Source: Eudromia elegans (Eukaryota; Chordata; Aves; Tinamiformes; Tinamidae). From it: DNA of 64,000 nucleotides. A program made the translations under genes and the position numbers. The notes beneath the pieces were generated by a model that saw only the letters and a list, made by a program, of their open reading frames with translations, was not told the DNA's origin and did not search any database. Positions 38,330 through 52,175 of this stretch are shown one piece after another. The stretch is taken from assembly GCA_003342815.1 (NCBI GenBank), contig PTEX01000024.1:4477517-4541516 (forward strand), given 5' to 3'. Numbering within the stretch: the first letter of the stretch is position 1; each line of letters starts with the position of its first letter.

Positions 38330-41300
38330 TAGTGGGGATCCTGAGGAAAGGCAAAATAGGAGTAATTTAAGACACATAAATCAATGACATGTCATCTCCA
38401 GTGAAGATCTCGGTACCTGTGCATGAGAAGAAGTCATTGAGAGCTATTACCTCAAGGTCACATGTGCAGTGATCAGAATTACGGCAGGATTCTTATCCCT
38501 AATTTATCCTTCCGGACAGTCCCTGCTACTAGGATGGGATTCACGTCCTTATCATCTCTGTGTACCTATGAATATACTTTGTCCCAAATCCAATGCCTCG
38601 TAGTGCTTTCAAATTTACCTTAAGTACTAGTCTTACCTCTTAATGGAAACAACTATCTAAAAGCTATTTAACAGACGAGTAACACCATGTGCTCTTCATT
38701 TTTCCCTTTATCATAAATTGGGGGGAAAAGGGTAGCTCATGTAAAACACTCAGTCCAAGGACAACATTGAGTTTAAAGCTCGAGACAGTTAAGGTGCACA
38801 AATTATCTTACAGATGTTAGACGTCCTCATTTAAAAATATTTAACCCATGATGTCCCAGACAGTAAGAGCACAAAACAGATTCTAGTACTGATTCTTTCA
38901 ACTGGCAGCAAGTAAACTTTCTACACAAGAAGAAGCATAAAAAGCTGCTACTTCTTAGTGGTTCCATTTGGATGCTATTTTGAGTTAATTCTTCAGTGAG
39001 AATGTGAGAGGTTTGAACATGTGTGCATTTACATTGGTAGAAATGAAAGAAACCGCAAATCTGAATGACTTTGAAGAAAGAAGACTTTTCAGAACACACA
39101 GCACTCTTAACTTGAGCCTGTTGAGGATTTTCTATATTTTTATCATCTACTTAGAGGAGAGATTTCACTCAGAGTATAATTTTGGGCATTAAACTTGTTT
39201 CCTAGAAACAGATGTCTTAAATAAAGCCAGTAATATTTGTTAAACAGTAAACTGTTTCCAAGAGCAAGTGGAATAATAATGGCAAGAGTACTATAACTGG
39301 TCATACGGTTTAATACTATAGATGGTGAACTGCTGGTTCTCCTTTAAGCGAAATCAGCTCATCAAATCAAAGATGATTCAGTCATTTTGCCAAGGGGATT
39401 GAGAAGTGGACTGTTCTTACTGGTACTATGATTTAAAGCCCATGAGAAATGAATATTCATGGTGTTGTATAGGATTGTGAATGAAGAAGATTTTACAAAC
39501 ACTGATAATCTGCTTTGAAAGTAAGAAATGCAAAAATTAAAGGTTATGCACTGAAGCTGAAGAGGGGATTTAGAAAATATCTAAGCCAGGCACATAAAAT
39601 TTCTTTATACAGATAAAAATGTGCTAAATAAGACTAGAAGCGTTGGAAGTTTTATTCCACATTGGGAAGCTTCAGGTAATGATTAGTTTTCAAATCCTGC
39701 ATGATCTGATTTTCTTAGAAAGTCTTCATGTTACAAGTTAAAATATTACAGTCTTAGATTTTCCAACTCTCCAAAGCACATTTTTTTCAAATACTTTATA
39801 AAGCAAGCTCATTTAGATTCTTGCTTAGCTATTGTAAGAGGAGATACTTTAGAGGCAGTCAATCATGGGAAGGTTTCAAGATGGGATCTTATTAGAGCAA
39901 TTCACTTGTTTGTCAAAACAGCAAAATGGAGTTAATCTGCAGGCTTTCTTCTGGACTGCCATCTTGTAAAGCTCCTAATCCCATTGATTTGTTATTAGGT
40001 GAACATTAGCGTGCCCCCATCCTTCCTGCTTGTCTGGGTGGTTGTCAGTGCCAACAGATCACATCTTGGAGAACACTGCTCCAGTTAAGCTACCTATGTC
40101 TAGAAAGAAACAGAATTCCCTGAGAATTTTTATATTGCTATATTTGCAATAAAAAAAATAATTAAAATTTTGAATCAATAAGTTAGGTTTTGCTGCATGT
40201 TAGTATGTGAGATAGGCCTACTGTCCCTTGGGGACTTTAATGAGAAAATTAAATTATTGTGTCAGCAATGTGACAGAACTTCATTGATCCTGATGAAGGT
40301 GCATGGTAAAACATTACATTTAATGTTGTACTCCTGTTCAGTTAAAAAGATGCATGATTAAACGTGCCAAGATTTCACACATACAACTGTGGGTTTCATT
40401 GCGAGGTCCTTCTAAAATAAAAGCACGGTTTGATATTTGATTTTTAATTAATATATTGCATGGCATCAGTGGCTATGTGAAATTTGCATGGCACTTTGTG
40501 GGACTAGTTAAAGGATCATAAAGTATCTGCAGTAGTTATGCAGAAGACTTTGCTAATGTCGTTTATTATTATGCTAACTTGGCAGCATGCTCATTATTAT
40601 AAGAAGTTTCATTTTTGATGATCTTGGCGTAATATGATGTACACGATAGACTCATATTCCTGTTTGTGATTATCTTGTGATGCTCATTTGTTGCTTTGAA
40701 AAACAAATTTCATATGGATGTTTCATGCTGTTTAAATATACAAAATAGATGGGCAACCATATTTGCTTTATAATGGATAGCCAGGTGCATGACATGAATT
40801 TAGTATCATAAAGATTAGAGTCTTTGTAATAGAAGACTCTATTCCAATCAAAAACTCTTTCTTTTTTCATAAAATGGGATTAAAAATAGAAAACCTTTAT
40901 GTATTTTTTACATTTCCTCTATTACTACTTCTCTTTTCCCCCATGGTTAGATTAAAAAAAAAAAAAAAATCTGAATATATGCTCTTTAAAGCTTATGAAT
41001 GAAATGATTGTAAGTAATTTGCATTATATTCCAGTTCTTTTAAGATTCTTGTGATAAATGTTTTATTTTCTAAGCTTGGAAGATTTGAGAAAAGCCTGAC
41101 AATTTGGAAAAAAATATAAACCATTTATGTTGAGAGAGATTGGCTACATACTTGTATCTTCAGCTTTGCAGTTATGAATTCAGTAGATTTGTCTGTGTAA
41201 TTCTTTATCAGCATATGCAAGGGTAATAATGCTGGCCTTCATGACATGAACCCTTCTGTCTTCACTTTCCATAGTAGCTCATGTTTCATTGTAGCCCTTA

Positions 41301-41964
41301 TTTATATCAACAGGATCATATGTTTACAGCCACCTGCAAATTTTTGGCATCTGAAACACCTTAGTTGGGTAGTTTTGACAGAAATAAAAAAAAACCCCAA
41401 AACCTTACTCAGAAGAAACTCATTATTTTGTTGCCAGAAGAAAAACACTTTGTCTAGATATGTCCATTTAAATTGAATTCTGTTTTTTTTAAAAAAAATT
41501 CTCTTACTCTCTTCAGCATGTACATCTAGAAAGGCTTAGAAAACATCAGCTACATTCTTAACGCATTTTATGCTAAACGTGTCTTGTTTTGGTCAATCTT
41601 ATAAGTTAATGCAAGAAAAATAATTTAGGTTGAAGACAACAGGTTCTTCATTTCAAATGACTCTACTCTCTCCCTGTTCCCTTCTCTCCCTCCCTTCTCA
41701 CCCGAAAAAAGAAAAAACCCAAACTATAATTTGTATCATGTATTCTTATCAGCAATACATTATCCAGAAGACCAATGTAGAATATCTCCCCCCAAAATGT
41801 CTGTTGTATTTCCGGTTACTGGAATGCAAACGGGAGAGAAAATTGAGTATTCTTCAGTAATATGAAGTCAGGAAACCGAATACCAGACTAAGATGGTAGT
41901 AGATGACTGTTGATTTCCTCGTTTTCTAGCTGCATGGTACTAGCAGTAACATTCAAGTTATTCT
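38330..41964. other. Non-coding stretch, no gene seen
   Basis: No gene was recognised. The part at about 40150-40650 is rich in TAAT-type strings and holds a perfect POU octamer ATTTGCAT at 40482-40489, which gives it the look of a regulatory or conserved non-coding element, but there is no direct proof. A T8A8 junction lies at 41483-41498. Confidence 0.45.
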
Positions 41965-42420
41965 GGGTTAGAAGGAACGTCAGAAGAGGCCCCTTGGTGC
42001 CTTCCTCCTGCACAGTCTATGCAGGACAAGCAGTCATTTCAGAGAGATTCTCATCCAGTTTTCCGCTGGAGAGACTGCAATTTCCCAAACAGCCTATTTT
42101 AATAACTCTGCCATTAGAATGCTTTTTTTCCTCCTTAATATCAAGCTATGGGCTTCCTAAGTATAGTTCAAGCCTATTGCTTATTCACTGTGGACATGAA
42201 AAACAAATGATTCCATTTCTAATTTTTTTCAACAGTTTTTTATTTTCCTGATGACTGCTATAATGTCAGCTCATCTTCTTGTTTCTGTCTTTAGGCAAAT
42301 TACTGCAATGCAATTATTCCTTTGGCATAGGCTGTATTGATTATCCATAAGTGTTATTGTCCCTTGCATTTGTCCCATTCAAACTCTATTCTGTTTAAGA
42401 CATTATCTCAAAATCAATAA
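41965..42420 (-). mobile_element. Old CR1-type LINE 3' fragment
   Basis: Plus-strand text follows the reversed 3' part of ancient amniote CR1. It reads GGGTTAGAAGGAACGTC at the 3' end, then a GGAGAGACTGCAATTTCCC segment, CATTAGAATGCTTTTTTTCC, GTTCAAGCCTATTGCTT, GTGGACATGAAAAACAA, GATGACTGCTATAATGTCA, and, after a missing or scrambled part, GCATTTGTCCCATTCAAAC and CTATTCTGTTTA. All occur in the order expected for the family. The element is in minus-strand sense, truncated at its 5' end, internally deleted and not coding. Confidence 0.75.
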
Positions 42421-43639
42421 ATATATTGTGTAGAAGTTTAAGGAAAACCAAATGTTTCTTTTTTTATTTTTCCCTACAATTCATGAATAAATTATAGAAA
42501 CCTTTGCCCTAGGTACTATAGATACCAAATTATAAATGGGCTGGAAAAAGGATTAGACCCATCCCTTATGGAAGATAGGAGATCTTGAACTAGTGTTTGT
42601 TTCTAGCCTGGAGGGAAGAACTGGAAAGGACTGTTCTTCATTTGTTCGTTTCTTTATTTTTCTTTATTTTTCTTTTTTGAAGAACCCACTACAGTTTTTT
42701 CAGTTATTTTTTGTCTCATTGTTTCATTTTTAATAAGCTTAATATACAGAGTTTGCCTATATATTTTGTAAAATGGTTGGTTTATTATTTCTGATAACGC
42801 CCCCTTATCTTTTATCAGATTAATTTTGAGCTAAAACAGCAAAGGTTAAGAGGCTTGTCATTTCCTTTTTGCTCCTTTAAAGTGTTTGCCTGAATATCTT
42901 TAAAAACATTTATCCTTCATTCTGTTCATTAGTTGTTGACCTATACCTTTTAATACAAGCTTCACTTCTTTTTAAGATAGAGGAAAAATATTATGTAATT
43001 ATGGATAGTTTCATGCTTTAAAATACCCATCTATTTTTTAAATCTTCTCTCTTTCTTGCATTTACTTATGTTTTGAGGCAGGCAGCTCCAATTTTGATTT
43101 TTTCAGGGAAAAATTTTTCATACTGCTGGATGCTAAGAAGGCTCATTTTGGTTTTAATGATTTCCCTCTCTTCTTCCCCTTAATGTTATATTAAGAAATT
43201 TGGCTGAGATTGATCTTTGGAGGAAAGTAAATTGGTTCCACGTAAGATACTATTTGCAGGTTGATGGAGTCTTAATAATTTTAATGCTGAGGTTAATATC
43301 TCTTGCCTTTCCAGATTCTGTTCTGTGACTTATATTGTAATTTCTTTGTACTGCTTATCTTCACCCAGCTTTGTGTTGTGACACCAGCATGGAATATTGT
43401 TTTTCTTTAATCTGTTTTGGAAAAAGATTTTGTACTTTGATCTCATGTTCCTCCCAGAGTGGGTCACTGCTGCAGTCTGTAGTCTGCAGATGGAAACGTA
43501 CGGAAAAGCTGGAGCTGGAGCAGAATATGATTTCAAATGCTATCAAGAAACTGGCAAAGGAAAATTTTATATAGGTTATGCATTAATTGTCTATGGACTC
43601 CAAGATGTAATAAGGATATATTCTTGATTCCTGAAGTCC
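42421..43639. other. AT-rich non-coding stretch, no gene seen
   Basis: No gene was recognised. A plus-strand frame at about 43490-43626 (ending YIGYALIVYGLQDVIRIYS) has a fairly protein-like composition but no known homologue or splice context. A few C/T-rich low-complexity runs are present. Confidence 0.45.
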
Positions 43640-44060
43640 TCCTGTGTGTACATCTCCAGGATATCAGATGACTTTTGTTAGGGTTCTGAGGCCCCTTATA
43701 AGCTGTCATGGTCTTGACCATCTTCCCTTGAGAATTCTACCCATGTTTCCCATAGGCCCAGGACCCATTTCACTCTAGCTCAAGGCTGTCAGTCCCTTCT
43801 CCAATCTCCAGACCCACCACAGGCCCCACTGGTATGGCACTAACCCATGATCTAATTGCTGTGAATCCCATTGCCATCACGCCACCCAGCCTATGCTGGC
43901 CCTGACCCTGACTTTGCTGTTGACTTGCTGGCTCAGGCTCAGGTGTGCCTCATTACCACCAGTTAGACAGGTGATTTAAACTCCTTGCTGAAGGTGACCT
44001 ACCAGCTATGGTGGTGGGCTTAGTTCTCAGATCTCTGATCCTGAGGTAGAAGGTCTTCCT
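43640..44060. other. Unclassified GC-rich block, possible old repeat
   Basis: About 400 bases are clearly richer in G+C, and especially in CC/CTGACC-type strings (for example CTGGCCCTGACCCTGAC near 43898), than either flank, with fairly sharp edges. Short internal repeats such as GGCTCAGGCTCAGG occur. There is no long open frame. The look is that of an old LTR or other inserted element, but no family or terminal repeats could be recognised. Confidence 0.4.
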
Positions 44061-47000
44061 GCTCCTTCACTGCTTTGGTTGTTGAAGTTTGGGAATAACA
44101 GGTATGTGTGTGATTTCTCTTCTGGTACAGTTATCTAGTAGGGTTATACTAATTTGGACAGTCATGATTCTGTGTTATATTCCTTACTTGAACTACCTTT
44201 TGGCATTTGAAACATGCTGTAATTTTTATTTCCTTAATCAAAACTTTTTTGAAGAACAGGTTAGGAGAAAAATAAATGGATTTTATTTGTTGAAGTGTTA
44301 AACTGAGGCATTTTTTTTTTTGTCTCTTATGCCTGTGTGAAGGAGTTTGTATTTAAAATTTTTGAATTCAGAATTTAATTGCAACATACAATGAAAAATG
44401 ATGTAAAGGTAGGGTATTGCTTCTCATCTCTCCCAATGGCTTCATGAAATGGCTGGAGAAGGATAGTATTACAGAATTAGGATGAAATGCTAACACTTTA
44501 AGTCTCAAAAAATCAGAAGTACCATGGAATGTTTTTCAGTAATAAGCAGGTTACTTTAAAGATTCTGATGAGTAAATAGTCTGACTGCATTTCTAAAATA
44601 CTGTGTATTTTTGTTGTTCTTCTCAGAAGGTTTTCTGATCCAGGGGGAAAAAAAAAATCCAAACAAACAAAAGTTTGGGGGAGATTAGGCTTTTCTCTGG
44701 GCCAGAAACAAGAGCAAGTGGTGGTCGTGTAGGCTATTGGCATGAAAGAATGATTAAAAATTGTCACCATCATTTTGAAAAGATTCAGTGGAAGCCCAAG
44801 GACTGTATTACATGAGCTGTTTCTCTTTATTGTTAGTTTGACTCCAAAGTAAAGCAAACAATGAAATTTCTGAGATGTTGAGTTTAAATCATTTGAATTC
44901 TTGAACATTAGGATCAGAAGCAGGTGTTCTTTCTCCCCAGATGATAGTACTTCCCTCAGGCACAGCCCTTCTTTTGGTGGGGAAAGCTGCTAGTGTGTAG
45001 GCACTGCAACAATCAGAGTCAAGATTAAAAAACTGTGATAGCTTTTATTTCATTTTCTGGCCAAAAGAACACAAGCAAAAGCTAATAGGTAATTCATATA
45101 CTTTTTTCCTCAGACTTTATTTGAAAGCTTCTTGCAAAGAATGTCATAATTTTTGCTCTATTTTTGATCCTAAGTAAAATGAAAAAATTGTTTTGAATGC
45201 TCCCTATTACTAGATTTTTACAATATATAGCTTATTGAATTTTAGGAAGTATTTTTCTTGCTCCTGCTACACATAAATTGTTTGTTTCTTGTGGCTTTTT
45301 GATCTTAGTAGCTGTTTAGTGGCATTAATGTATTGTACATTTTCCAGTTGGATATATTGTTGGATAATCATAAAAATGTAAAAATTCTGGATGTTGTAAC
45401 TTCCTCAGTTGTAACTGAAGAGGAGATATTGGTAATTTTAGATGGTGATGTAAACCAGCAGGAACAGCTGATTTGGGCTCAGGTTATGTAGATGCTTATG
45501 TAATCTGCTGATGGTTTCAATCCATAATATTATTGATTTATTACAGTTTGCATTCCTTGTTCCTCATTTGTTCTTGCTAGAAGTAGCAGTCATCTTGGAT
45601 AAGAGGTAGTGTGGACAGTTGAGGATAATAACACTTTATCCATTTTAGATTAATTTGCTTTCAAATGTGAGTTAACTTCCTGAATCATAGTTTAATTAAT
45701 ATTTTTCAGTGGCTTTCACTTTGCCTTTGTTTAATGTTGCAGACCTACCAACATTTCATAAGGGAATATGCATGTAACTACTGTACTGAACAAATGAATG
45801 ATTGCTTGCTGGCTGTTGAATGACCTGATTTACTTGTTAATAAACCTTGAAAATGTTCAGTGCATCTTCACAGAAGTGGCTGAGGAAGCAGAGAGTGGAA
45901 AACTTGCCCTTGATGCTCCTTTTTATGCCAGATAATATTATCTCCTTATAAGGATTCATGATGCTTTAGCAAAGCCTCCTTAATATGGTGTTAAAAATGA
46001 GATTGTGACAAATATCTGGAGAGTGTGGGGGTTTTTTTGCCTTGAAACGTGTTGAATTAGTATGATGACTGCAAATAGGACTGAATCAGGTTTTGATTTT
46101 CTTCCTTTTGTTTCTTTTTCTCCCCACCAGAATTTGCTTTGTTTGAACAGACATCATCTTTCCTGGCAGAGTCTATGCATTCTTAATGCTATTTTGATTT
46201 CCCTTTCAATGATTTCTCTCATGTACCCCAGGGACCAAAAGGGGCATGTGCTTTTTTCATAAAGTAACATGCATCTCTGCCATAGCACAGATCAGTTATG
46301 AGTTTGGTTCTGTGCATACATATGGTCTCTTGTGCAGAAAATTCTGTACAGGAAAACATGCTTTTCTATAATATTTGTTCTATTTTACTGTATTAAAGTG
46401 AAAAGTATTCTTCTTTAAATGTTTCATGGTTACTAAAAACCTATTTATCAACCATATATCAGTCCTTGTTTTCTATAGTAAACTTGTAATTAACAGTGGA
46501 AATTAGTAGCTATGGGCAAGATCTTCATGCATTATAGGTTAGTTTTTCACTTTAAGGGAACTTGGCAGATTTGCACAATTTCTTTTGAAAAATTGTTACT
46601 GACTTCTACAAATTGAAGAAAAATATCTTGAGCAGCAACTTTTCTCATTTTTTTGTGTGCTCAGTTTGTTTACACTTTAATTGTTAAGGGAAAGTAATAC
46701 CACTGGAAAAAGATAGACCTTTCAGAATGGACATGTGTGCAGAGCTGTATCTTCTGGTTTTTTGAAGATAGTAAAAACTAAAATGCTTAAGAGAATAAAA
46801 TTAGTGATAGTTGATCAGACATAGAGGAGTGTGTTTATAAAAATTTCAGTAAAGACAAATCTGCAAATTGAAATTATTTTGAAAAGTAAAGCCAGACTTT
46901 AAACTATGTAATAGCCGACTAAATTGTCATTATGCTTCCTGAACAAGCATGGAAGCTAATGTTATATATTTAGAAAGATCCAAAGAGAAATTTGAAAGAC

Positions 47001-48923
47001 ATCCAGTTATAACAGATGAATAGTGTTAGATGAAGACTCCAACAGAGAACAATTAAAGAGCCTAGAATGTGAGTGGTAGTTTTGGACTAATCTGTTAGTT
47101 TGCATTTAAAGCCATATATGTATAATATAGCAAACACTTTGGACATAGCTCTTGTGGCTTCACAGCGCACTCTTTAGATGCATATACTCTACTGGCTTTG
47201 TTGGTAAAACATGATTAATGCTGTTCAGTGGATGCAAATGTTGAGCTTTGGCATCAGAAAGCAAAACTAAGCTTGCAATGCAATTTATGATAATTTTATC
47301 TTTTTATTTTTTCAAATGCGTGAGTTTATTAGGACTCCATAAAGTGAAACAAGATCAAAACAAAAATGGGAAGTATTTCTCCATTATTTTCTGGCCAGTA
47401 AGCACTCTAACTCACCTGAGTTTTCTTGGTATATAGTTTATTACAACATATTGTGAGGATGAAGGTTTCAGTTGATAACACTTTTGTGAATTTTGCCTTG
47501 ATTGTTAGGCATCTGATAGATTAACAGGGAGCTAAAAATCTCTATTAGATTTACAAGTTTTTTGCCATGTAGTACAAGCATTTACATATCTTTTACTTGT
47601 AGTGCCTTTGCATGACTATTTAGCAAGCTGAGATCTGGGATTCTGCGGGTGCCACATTTCTCTGTTACCCTCAGCTATGCAGATGTTGGAGTTGGCCTGA
47701 GGTCTTGTAAGCAACTGCTTTATGGTCTCTCCTGTGGGCAGTCATGAGCTGACTTAGATATCTATTCAAGCCGAAACCTAGTTATTTTTCATTTTTTTCA
47801 TGTTTCAATTGGTACAAAACTTAAGAAACACCCCGACAATTTGACTTCTAGTGGATTTTCAATGTAAAATTTTATTCTAGTCTTTTATTTTGTGCTAAAC
47901 TTATACTTGTTTTAGAATGCACATACCTATATTCTATATATTTTTCTAATATCATAGATGAGCAAATACAGGCAATGTTAATGAAAATATTGTAGCATAA
48001 TATTAATCACTATCAAGTAATAGAATTTGATTTTTTTGTTTTGCTCATTTTAGTATGAAGATGCATCTTCGGGGAAAGGTTAAATCCAAAGATATGATCA
48101 TTTAGTGACCTAAGTACTCTCCTGAATAAAGGCCTTTTTCATTGTTATTAGATAGCTTTAAAATAATCCACATGAAAGGATGCAATTGAGACTTGCAGTG
48201 TTTCAAACGCATCGCAGGAATTTCAAAAAAGTGCTCAACTATGAATATCTGATGTTTGCGTTAAAAGATGAAGGAATGTATATATCAATTGAGAAAAACC
48301 TGAAGGTATCTGAGAAAAAAAATAAAAGAAATAAGAAAAATAAAAATCCAAAGCCTCTAATATCTACATGTAGCCTATGATATTTACAATTATGCATGCT
48401 GTAAGTATTAAAAGAGGTTAAGACTTATATTGGGTGGGGGTGGTTCGAGTGTTTTTTCACTAAATATCACCTACCAGATGATAGTAGGTTGCAAACGAGA
48501 CCTATTCCTTACTCTTCCTATTCAGAGGGTGAAATCTACAGTCTTTTATTTCCTCTTGGGAGGAAAACATTGATTATACTTCTGAGAGCACTAGAACTTT
48601 CTCACATACATTATGAAAGAAGGCTGTTGGGAGCTTCTCAAGGATGCCCATGACAGGCCGTGGTTCCAAGTAACCCTGAAATCCCAGGTTATGTCAGTTC
48701 TGGAGCTGTGCTAATTTATTCCTCCATTCAAGGTAGTGGATGAGCACTTGGTCAATGTGTAGCTACTAAAGTTTGCTAGTGGCTTTAGTCTTTTTGTCTT
48801 AAATCCAAACACAAAAAATATTTCTGAGTTTATCTGTTCAATTGCACAATATCAAGCCCAGAGTTCATAGTGACACTGCTTTGTATTCTATTTTTAAAAC
48901 ATTTTGTGATTTAACTGTTTAAT
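44061..48923. other. AT-rich non-coding stretch, no gene seen
   Basis: No gene was recognised. The largest frame (minus strand, 44513-44908, 131 codons) has no domain or repeat identity and no supporting context. A string resembling a tRNA B box (GGTTCGAG near 48442) has no tRNA fold around it. Confidence 0.5.
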
Positions 48924-48973
48924 ACTGAGTAGATCCTCACCTGAGGATCCTCACTGAGTAAGATTCCTCACCT
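48924..48973. repeat. 29-bp tandem duplication with inner palindrome
   Basis: ACTGAGTA ... CCTCACC begins at 48924 and again at 48953, with two small insertions in the second copy. An 8-bp-arm palindrome (GATCCTCA CC TGAGGATC, 48932-48949) lies within the first unit. Confidence 0.75.
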
Positions 48974-51589
48974 TAGATGAAAGGCACAGACCTATCAAGT
49001 CAACTGGAGATTCTTCCTTCAGACTAGGAAGGGTGAGTTGCCTGGTATTTCTGTGTGATTTTTTTTTGTTTGTTTGCTTTTTTTTTTGTTTGTTTTCTTG
49101 TAGTGACTACTCTAGATTATTAGATTATTTTAATCTGGTGATTTTAATCAATCATTGAGCAAATATATTTTAAGAACAAGGCAAGATCAGAGGACATATT
49201 TTTGTGCCTTGTTCTGTGTGTAACTTGTCTGGGGAGAGGCTTTTGAGTTTGGCAAAATGGTAATAGATTTTATATTAAAAATTATGTTTAGAAATCTTCA
49301 TTTGCAATGAAAATTGTGCTTCATTGTGGATAACCACTTCCATGAGGACTAAGGCAGTAGAAATAGACTGTAATATTATAAATATTGTTTCCTTCTGCAT
49401 TTGCTCTTGAGGATTTGCAATTGGTCAGCTCTCAAACAAAATAGATGTATCTCTTCAGCAGTCTTACTGTGTTTTTATTTTTGTCTTTTGACTATTTGTT
49501 TTTTGCCTCTGAGGCTGGATTAGCTGGACATCTGGTGCTGGAGATTTTCTCCTGCTCTTTAAAGAGGAATGAGTTGCTGCCATGCCATTCTTCTGATGTC
49601 CGTCCAGAAGATTCTGTAGTCACTAAGACATGCTGAGTTGTTGGTTTCGTTATCCTTGCAGGTTGTCAGAGACAAAACAAAAGACAGAAGTTGTCAGTCT
49701 GATAACATAAGCCTGCACTGCATATTCCCTAAGGAATACGTAAAAATGTGAACTGCTTAGTAATAAAGCATCGTTTCTATTCAGGAGCTGCATCAATGTG
49801 TTCTGCATATATCTGGGAATTCCAGTGTTGGGACTGTGGTCAGTTTGACAGTTAATGTAAGTGCATTGTAGTATGTATTTAGTTATTGTTTTTATCTAAA
49901 AAGCAGGGTGTTGTGACTGGATATCAGTCAAATCTGGCATCGATTGCACTTGGGCTTGGAACCACTGACTGTTATTGACCATAAATATATTCTGTCAAAT
50001 ACTACTGTCTAATTTTTCTTATAGAAAGCATAATTGCTGCAGTTAAAAAAGGCATTAAATCATTTGAATACATTTCTTGGAGATGGCTGGGCAAATTGCT
50101 GCCTGTTCTGCATGCTGATCTAGGGCTAAAGGGACTTAATCTTTTGCAAAACTGCGCTCAGATTTCCAATGTTCCTTCTTGTGCCATCACGTTCAGTGAA
50201 TGTTTTCCATTTCGTTGCGGAACGTATGGTACTCAAAGTATGTCTTATACTCTAGTGGTATTTTTTTCATATTATAGCTGTCCTGAAGCAGGATTATTAG
50301 AGACCAATTAATAGAAGATTTGGATCCGCTGAAAATACAAATCTTGCTTTTATGACAGTAAAAATGTTGAAAATAAAACCAGTCAGAACTGTAGATTTTG
50401 AAAGTATTCAGAATTCGGTCTTGGAGGTAATACAATAAAACTTTATTTTTGTCACTTCAGCATTTGCACATTGTTTATCTGAGTAAGTAACTTTTGATTT
50501 GATCCTGAGCTGGTAACAAATTTGCTTTTGAAATGGTGGAATTACTTAGCTGGTTTGGGGAAGTCAGTAAGATGAAGCAATTGATAAAATGTCTGCTTAT
50601 GGTCCTGTAAGAGACCTGTATGAACTTTTAAGGAGTCTGAAAAGTTGCAAATAATGTTATTAAATAAGAATTGTTATATTCACCAGTATAAAATTTAATT
50701 TTCATCCCAAGAATAATAAGTGCCTGTTGCACTATCAAGTTGCTCTGTTAATTTCTTTTAAGAGTTTACTGCTACACATTTATTTTGACAGAATACTTTT
50801 TTTAAAAAAAATCTGATTCATTGTTTATTTTCAAATTATATCCTAAAAATATAATTTTTTACACAATTCAAGACCAAGTCAGAATCAAAAGTCTAAGTGC
50901 CAAACTATTGAATTTAATAGAATAATAGCTTGTTTCTACTAGTTTATTCTTGAGTTTGCAAGATCAATTAATCTATTGTACAATCAAAAAATAAATGCTT
51001 TTTATTCAATTAGGTTGGGGGTTATAGGAAACCATTTGATGTCATAAAGAGAATGCTGAGGTGCAGTTGGTTAGTTTACTCAACTTCGGTTTGCTTTCCA
51101 AATAGTGCAGATGTCAGTATTAGCTTTATTGTCCTTGAAACCAATTTTACCCAGATGTAAAACTAAGAGTAAAGAATAATTGCATTTTTTTAGGCATGTA
51201 TTTCATTCCAAATAGAATTAGTCCTATATAGAGAAAATGTATTATGAATGTATTTGTTGTGAAATGCTGGCAAACACATCTGCAAAGTACAGCTTGAAAG
51301 CCTGATAGTGATGCTAAAATTATGTGGCTAAGTAAAACATCAGTTTTTGTTGTATTTGTTTTATGTATCCTGGACAAGCCTTAGTTTTACATAGAAAATG
51401 ACAGGTTCTGAAACAGGGTGTTGGTGTTTTCATAATTTATTAAAGTTATTTAGAATAGTGTCTTTTTTTTAAAAAAAAAAAAGGTAAAATGTAGAGATTA
51501 ATTACATGAATAAAAATGGAAATGGAGAACAGTATTATACCTCTCCATAAATTCATAGTGTATGTGCATCTTATCTGATTTTTTGATCT
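48974..51589. other. AT-rich non-coding stretch, no gene seen
   Basis: No gene was recognised. It includes a T-rich and TTTG-rich low-complexity run at 49059-49100 and T/A homopolymer junctions at 50797-50811 and 51463-51482. Confidence 0.5.
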
Positions 51590-52175
51590 TAGGGGGGTTA
51601 TGGTAGAACTGGAAAAGATCCAGAGAAATCTTTCATCACTACAAGGAATGGAGGGAGATCACTACAAGCCCTGGAAAACTATGTTTTTAAGGCTAATAGC
51701 TCAGTTATACTAGGAGTCTCTGAGCCTTAAGAGATAATTGAGAGAAGGTATGAATGTCATGGAGAGAACAGGGAGAAGTCCTCCCTTCCCCATTGAGGAT
51801 TATGGGTATCAAACTTAGCAAGCGGTTGACAAAGAATGAATAAAGAAAATAGCTTTGCACTGTGCAAAGAACTAAGATGTGGATATGCTTGATCCAGTGC
51901 ACAGTAGATACTAAAGTTTGCATTTGTTCAAAATGAATTGGGCAAAGAAATAACAAATTCAAATTTTCAATTTTATTATATGCACAGAAACCACTTATTG
52001 TAAGGAAATCATTGGTCCTTGAATACTGGATGATTGGAGAATGTTCTGAGGAAATATACCCATGTATGTGGCACAGTCTTAACTTGCCCCAGGTATCTGC
52101 TCTTGGCTGTTCTTGGAGGCAGATTATTGAGCTAGATGGACCCTTGGGTTGAACTTTTCTGTTCTGACAAACTAG
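51590..52175 (+). mobile_element. Old CR1-type LINE 3' end, plus strand
   Basis: This follows the 3' coding end and 3' untranslated tail of ancient amniote CR1 in the sense direction. GAAAAGATCCAGAGAAA, AAGGAATGGAGGG, a CTAATAGCTCAG..GGAGTCTCTGAGCC segment, TGAATGTCATGGAGAGAAC and TTCAAAATGAATTGGGCAAA appear in order. The very characteristic end follows: AGGCAGATTATTGAGCTAGA, then TGGACCCTTGGGTTGA. No long open frame survives. The 5' side is truncated, as is usual for CR1. Its 3' end faces the 3' end of the next CR1, about 310 bases away. Confidence 0.8.

Noticed and set aside
44513..44908. 131-codon minus-strand frame
   Set aside because: No recognisable domain, no context, composition like neighbouring chance frames.
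48436..48460. tRNA B-box-like GGTTCGAG
   Set aside because: No A box, acceptor stem or anticodon arm could be placed around it.
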